Source of the DNA: Sweltsa coloradensis
Taxonomy: Eukaryota > Arthropoda > Insecta > Plecoptera > Chloroperlidae
DNA length: 64,000 bases
Reading direction: 5' to 3'
Assembly: GCA_024449915.1 (NCBI GenBank)
Contig: JAMZAV010000154.1
Location: 462,348 to 526,347 of the forward strand
The notes under the pieces were generated by a model. That model saw only the letters and a list, made by a program, of their open reading frames with translations. It ran no database searches and was not told the DNA's origin. Below, one piece after another: positions 21,990 to 64,000 of this stretch (the first letter of the stretch is position 1; each line of letters begins with the position of its first letter). Both the position numbers and the translations under genes were made by a program.

Positions 21990-22105
21990 CCGATTAAGAG
22001 TCTACCCACTCAGTCACACAATGATTTAGTGGGGACAGTAAACCAAAGTGACCAAGCCAACCCTGCAGGCCCCGACGCAATCGACGAGTGAACGATAACC
22101 AACCA
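21990..22105 (-). mobile_element. composite SINE family E fragment, reversed
   Basis: GAGTCTACCCACTCAGTCAC and CAGGCCCCGACGCAATCGAC are the reverse complement of the tail of 9430-9725. Confidence 0.75.
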
Positions 22106-22147
22106 AAGATCTGTGTATAAAGTGAAGGCAAAACAAGAAATAATTAT

Positions 22148-22265
22148 CTGTGCTAGATCACAGAGTTCCTCCGTGTGCTAGATCCACGCTGAGCTAGCGT
22201 GAATACAGTTATTTTATGTTGGGAACGAATTCGAGCTATCTGCATCCTTCCGCTAGAACCACTAT
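22148..22265 (+). mobile_element. MITE family T1 fragment before a kinase exon
   Basis: CTGTGCTAGATCACAGAG, CACGCTGAGCTAGCGTGAAT and the ATGTTGGGAACG end match 50468-50573 and 54598-54713. It ends about 20 bases upstream of the acceptor of exon 22288-22487. Confidence 0.75.
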
Positions 22266-22287
22266 TAACAAAATTTCTTGATTACAG

Positions 22288-63304
<41,017 letters not shown>

Positions 63305-63339
63305 GTGAGGAAACATTCAGATAGAGAAAGCTTAAAAAG

Positions 63340-63712
63340 TTAGGACATGCGTTTAAGGCAAATTGCTGTTCGCTTGGCCGACTGACACCACAGGTGTATG
63401 AAATGTTGGACATATGTTACGAATGTGGAAATGTAGGGCTATGCAGTAACACATTTTCAAATTTGTTTAAAATAATTTATAAAAAAATAAATTAGTTTTC
63501 ACAAATTTTTATTAAAGTTGAAAACAACTAAATTGGCTATATTTGTGATTTTTTCCCTGCCTAACTAAGAAAATTTTGATAAATCTACGACTGCAGGGCT
63601 GCCCATGTATTCTTTATTGACAACATTGCAAAGTTTCATATTTGTCGGATGCATCTTGGCCGAGCGAATAGCTATTTGCTAACTGCCAAATATGTCCCAT
63701 TCCCTCTTAGCT
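63340..63712 (-). mobile_element. MITE family M2 copy, reversed
   Basis: It begins GGACATGCGTTTAAGGCAAA and ends GCCAAATATGTCCCATTCCC TCTTA, the reverse complement of 52665-53036. The flanking TTAA sites are mutated. Confidence 0.72.
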
Positions 63713-63827
63713 ACAGATACCACTACCCACAGAAGAACATTAGTTAGTGTCTTGAGCATGAGAAGTGGCTTCTTGTATGGATTCTACATTCTAAGAACAT
63801 AGAAAGTGTGTCTATAACTACTAGGAA

Positions 63828-64000
63828 AACGCTAAAGTCCCGCCGCGTTGATGGATGAGCTTTTTAAAGGTTTTAGTTTGCGTGGGATATCTTTACTTTT
63901 GCAAGTGCTTTGTTTTGCTGCCTACGCATCGAAGGTGAATGTTGTCAAGTTTCTTTTGTTTCTTGTCAATTGGTATTATTTACCTGTAAAAACTTGTATT
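63828..64000 (-). mobile_element. repeat family G, right-end part, reversed, cut by window edge
   Basis: AAAACGCTAAAGTCCCGCCG CGTTGATGGATGAGC is the reverse complement of the end of 37076-37836. Confidence 0.72.

Overview
The window is animal (metazoan) nuclear DNA: AT-rich, intron-rich and crowded with transposable elements. It looks like an arthropod, probably an insect with a large repeat-filled genome. The evidence is GC-richer coding islands with GT/AG boundaries in AT-rich introns, tRNA-derived SINEs, many small terminal-inverted-repeat (TIR) elements, a Ty3-type LTR retrotransposon and a piggyBac relic. The species cannot be fixed from sequence alone. Nothing bacterial (operons, CRISPR, ribosome binding sites) is present.

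Two host genes, both on the plus strand, are supported. (1) About 1-4382: the 3' part of a CD36 / class B scavenger receptor gene. Four confident exons (1607-1759, 2566-2684, 3444-3569, 4170-4382) have compatible phases. They encode the conserved Gly-x-x-x-YRF and PHF ectodomain segments, the TGVP strand and a C-terminal transmembrane helix ending at a TAG. A possible upstream exon lies at 1-170. (2) About 22288-63304, continuing past the right edge: a choline kinase gene. Nine exons have compatible phases and cover an N-terminal leader, the GGLSN nucleotide-binding loop, the HNDLQEGN catalytic (Brenner) motif, the IDYEY metal-binding motif and the EV..F.LASHFFWGLWS C-terminal region. The final exon or exons lie outside. 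Exon 48244-48506 carries one extra A inside the catalytic motif, which shifts its frame.

Between the genes (about 4.4-22.2 kb) lie a hAT-like element, a complete but frame-broken Ty3/Gypsy element on the minus strand (9790-14450, LTRs nearly identical, tRNA-Leu-type primer site), a 425-bp element with perfect 40-bp TIRs, and several SINE and MITE copies. The large choline kinase introns hold more of the same. These include a self-nested TTAA-element pair (41.4-42.7 kb), a target-site-flanked hAT MITE (45803-46179), a 996-bp piggyBac derivative with a transposase N-terminal fragment (55472-56467), several long foldback elements, and a three-times repeated segment at 56.6-60.2 kb.

The most unusual structural theme is tandem amplification at exon borders. 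The 3' end of the choline kinase exon ending at 43135, together with its splice donor, is copied eight more times in a roughly 78-bp minisatellite. The CD36 exon ending at 2684 has its donor copied 183 bp downstream. The choline kinase exon 23663-23818 is flanked on both sides by minisatellites. I see no evidence for a new multi-gene system. The interest lies in splice-site amplification, TTAA-targeted nested MITEs and head-to-head tRNA-like palindromes.
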